Shown: piece after piece, positions 5,315 through 5,617 of the stretch
Layout of the letters: each line of letters opens with the position of its first letter
Numbering within the stretch: position 1 is the first letter of the stretch
Assembly: GCA_013820865.1 (NCBI GenBank)
Contig: JACDHU010000131.1
Span: forward strand, 1 to 5,617
Direction: 5' to 3'
From: Chloroflexota bacterium
GTDB lineage: Bacteria > Chloroflexota > Limnocylindria > QHBO01
DNA: 5,617 nt
Program-made: the position numbers and the translations under genes
Notes under the pieces: model-generated
The model's database searches: none
What the model was told of the DNA's origin: nothing
What the model saw: the letters and a program-made list of their open reading frames with translations, nothing else

Positions 5315-5617
5315 CTAGGGATCGCGGCGCCGGGCTCGGAGCGCCGTGCCGACCGTGGCCACCAGCCAGACCACGGCCAGTAGCAGGCCGAGAATCCCGA
5401 CCGAGTACAGGGCAACCGTCGAGTACCCGCCGTTCTCGGGGTTGAGGAATGGATAGGGATACCACCCGTCTACCGCGCCCCGGATGAGGGTGACGGTCGT
5501 CCAGACGAGTGGCGGCGCGAGCCACGGGATGAGCGCCTTCCGGAATGACAGCGACCCGTGCGGTGGCGCGATGAGCCAATCGGCTATCACTGCCACCGGC
5601 ATGACGCGGTGGAGCAC
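5315..5617 (-). CDS. Pr6Pr-type integral membrane protein, C-terminal part (5' end beyond window)
   Basis: One hundred residues are visible before the TAG at 5317-5315. They show hydrophobic stretches at about 6-18, 28-48 and 66-93, a conserved loop TLIRGAVDGWYPYPFLNPEN (43-62) and a basic C-terminal tail RARRRDP. The TLIRG-x-x-x-GWYPYPFL signature and the preceding DWLIAPP are what I recall of the Pr6Pr membrane protein family, usually about 200 residues with six helices; this is roughly its C-terminal half. The function of the family is not established. The GTG at the very edge is probably an internal Val rather than the start. The gene lies 61 bp upstream of the sigma gene on the same strand; a shared transcript is possible but unproven. 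Confidence 0.8.
   Translation of the reverse strand: MLHRVMPVAVIADWLIAPPHGSLSFRKALIPWLAPPLVWTTVTLIRGAVDGWYPYPFLNPENGGYSTVALYSVGILGLLLAVVWLVATVGTALRARRRDP

Noticed and set aside
1..5617. Mobile element, phage, CRISPR or defence island.
   Set aside because: No transposase, integrase, terminal repeats, target-site duplications, spaced repeats or defence domains were seen; all genes resemble ordinary chromosomal families.

Overview
The window is GC-rich throughout, tightly packed with genes and reads like a bacterial chromosome. Gene content suggests a high-GC lineage such as Chloroflexota or Actinomycetota: a CvpA/trypsin-like membrane protease of the MarP type, an F420-type luciferase-like oxidoreductase, a Pr6Pr-type membrane protein and an ECF sigma/membrane anti-sigma pair. 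The phylum is an inference. No rRNA, tRNA, CRISPR array, insertion sequence or phage gene was seen.

Layout, left to right. (1) Positions 1-983, minus strand: a four-helix CvpA domain fused to a trypsin-like serine protease. It is cut by the left edge just before the expected catalytic serine. (2) Positions 984-1106: a divergent intergenic region with a 10-bp palindrome and a possible 27-codon leader ORF on the plus strand. (3) Positions 1107-1955, plus: a nitrilase-superfamily C-N hydrolase resembling N-carbamoyl-beta-alanine/N-carbamoylputrescine amidohydrolases. (4) Positions 1956-2115: an intergenic region with an AT-rich island holding a hairpin, a TATATCA/TGATATA inverted repeat, repeated TCACTGA motifs and extended -10 elements on both strands. 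(5) Positions 2116-2535 and 2532-3518, plus: a small cupin gene whose stop overlaps (ATGA) the start of an LLM-class, probably F420-dependent, oxidoreductase gene. (6) Positions 3515-4753 and 4750-5253, minus: a single-pass membrane protein and an ECF sigma factor, also joined by an ATGA overlap and read as an anti-sigma/sigma pair. (7) Positions 5315-5617, minus: the C-terminal part of a Pr6Pr-type integral membrane protein, cut by the right edge.

The three plus-strand enzymes probably form a small catabolic or salvage module. The C-N hydrolase would cleave an N-carbamoyl or amide intermediate, while the F420/flavin oxidoreductase and cupin act on a related ring or ureide compound. Pyrimidine or hydantoin degradation is the best guess from family context, but no dihydropyrimidinase lies in the window. 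The cupin-oxidoreductase pair appears to have its own regulated promoter. The sigma/anti-sigma pair and the MarP-like protease are envelope-stress type functions flanking this module, with no evident functional link to it.
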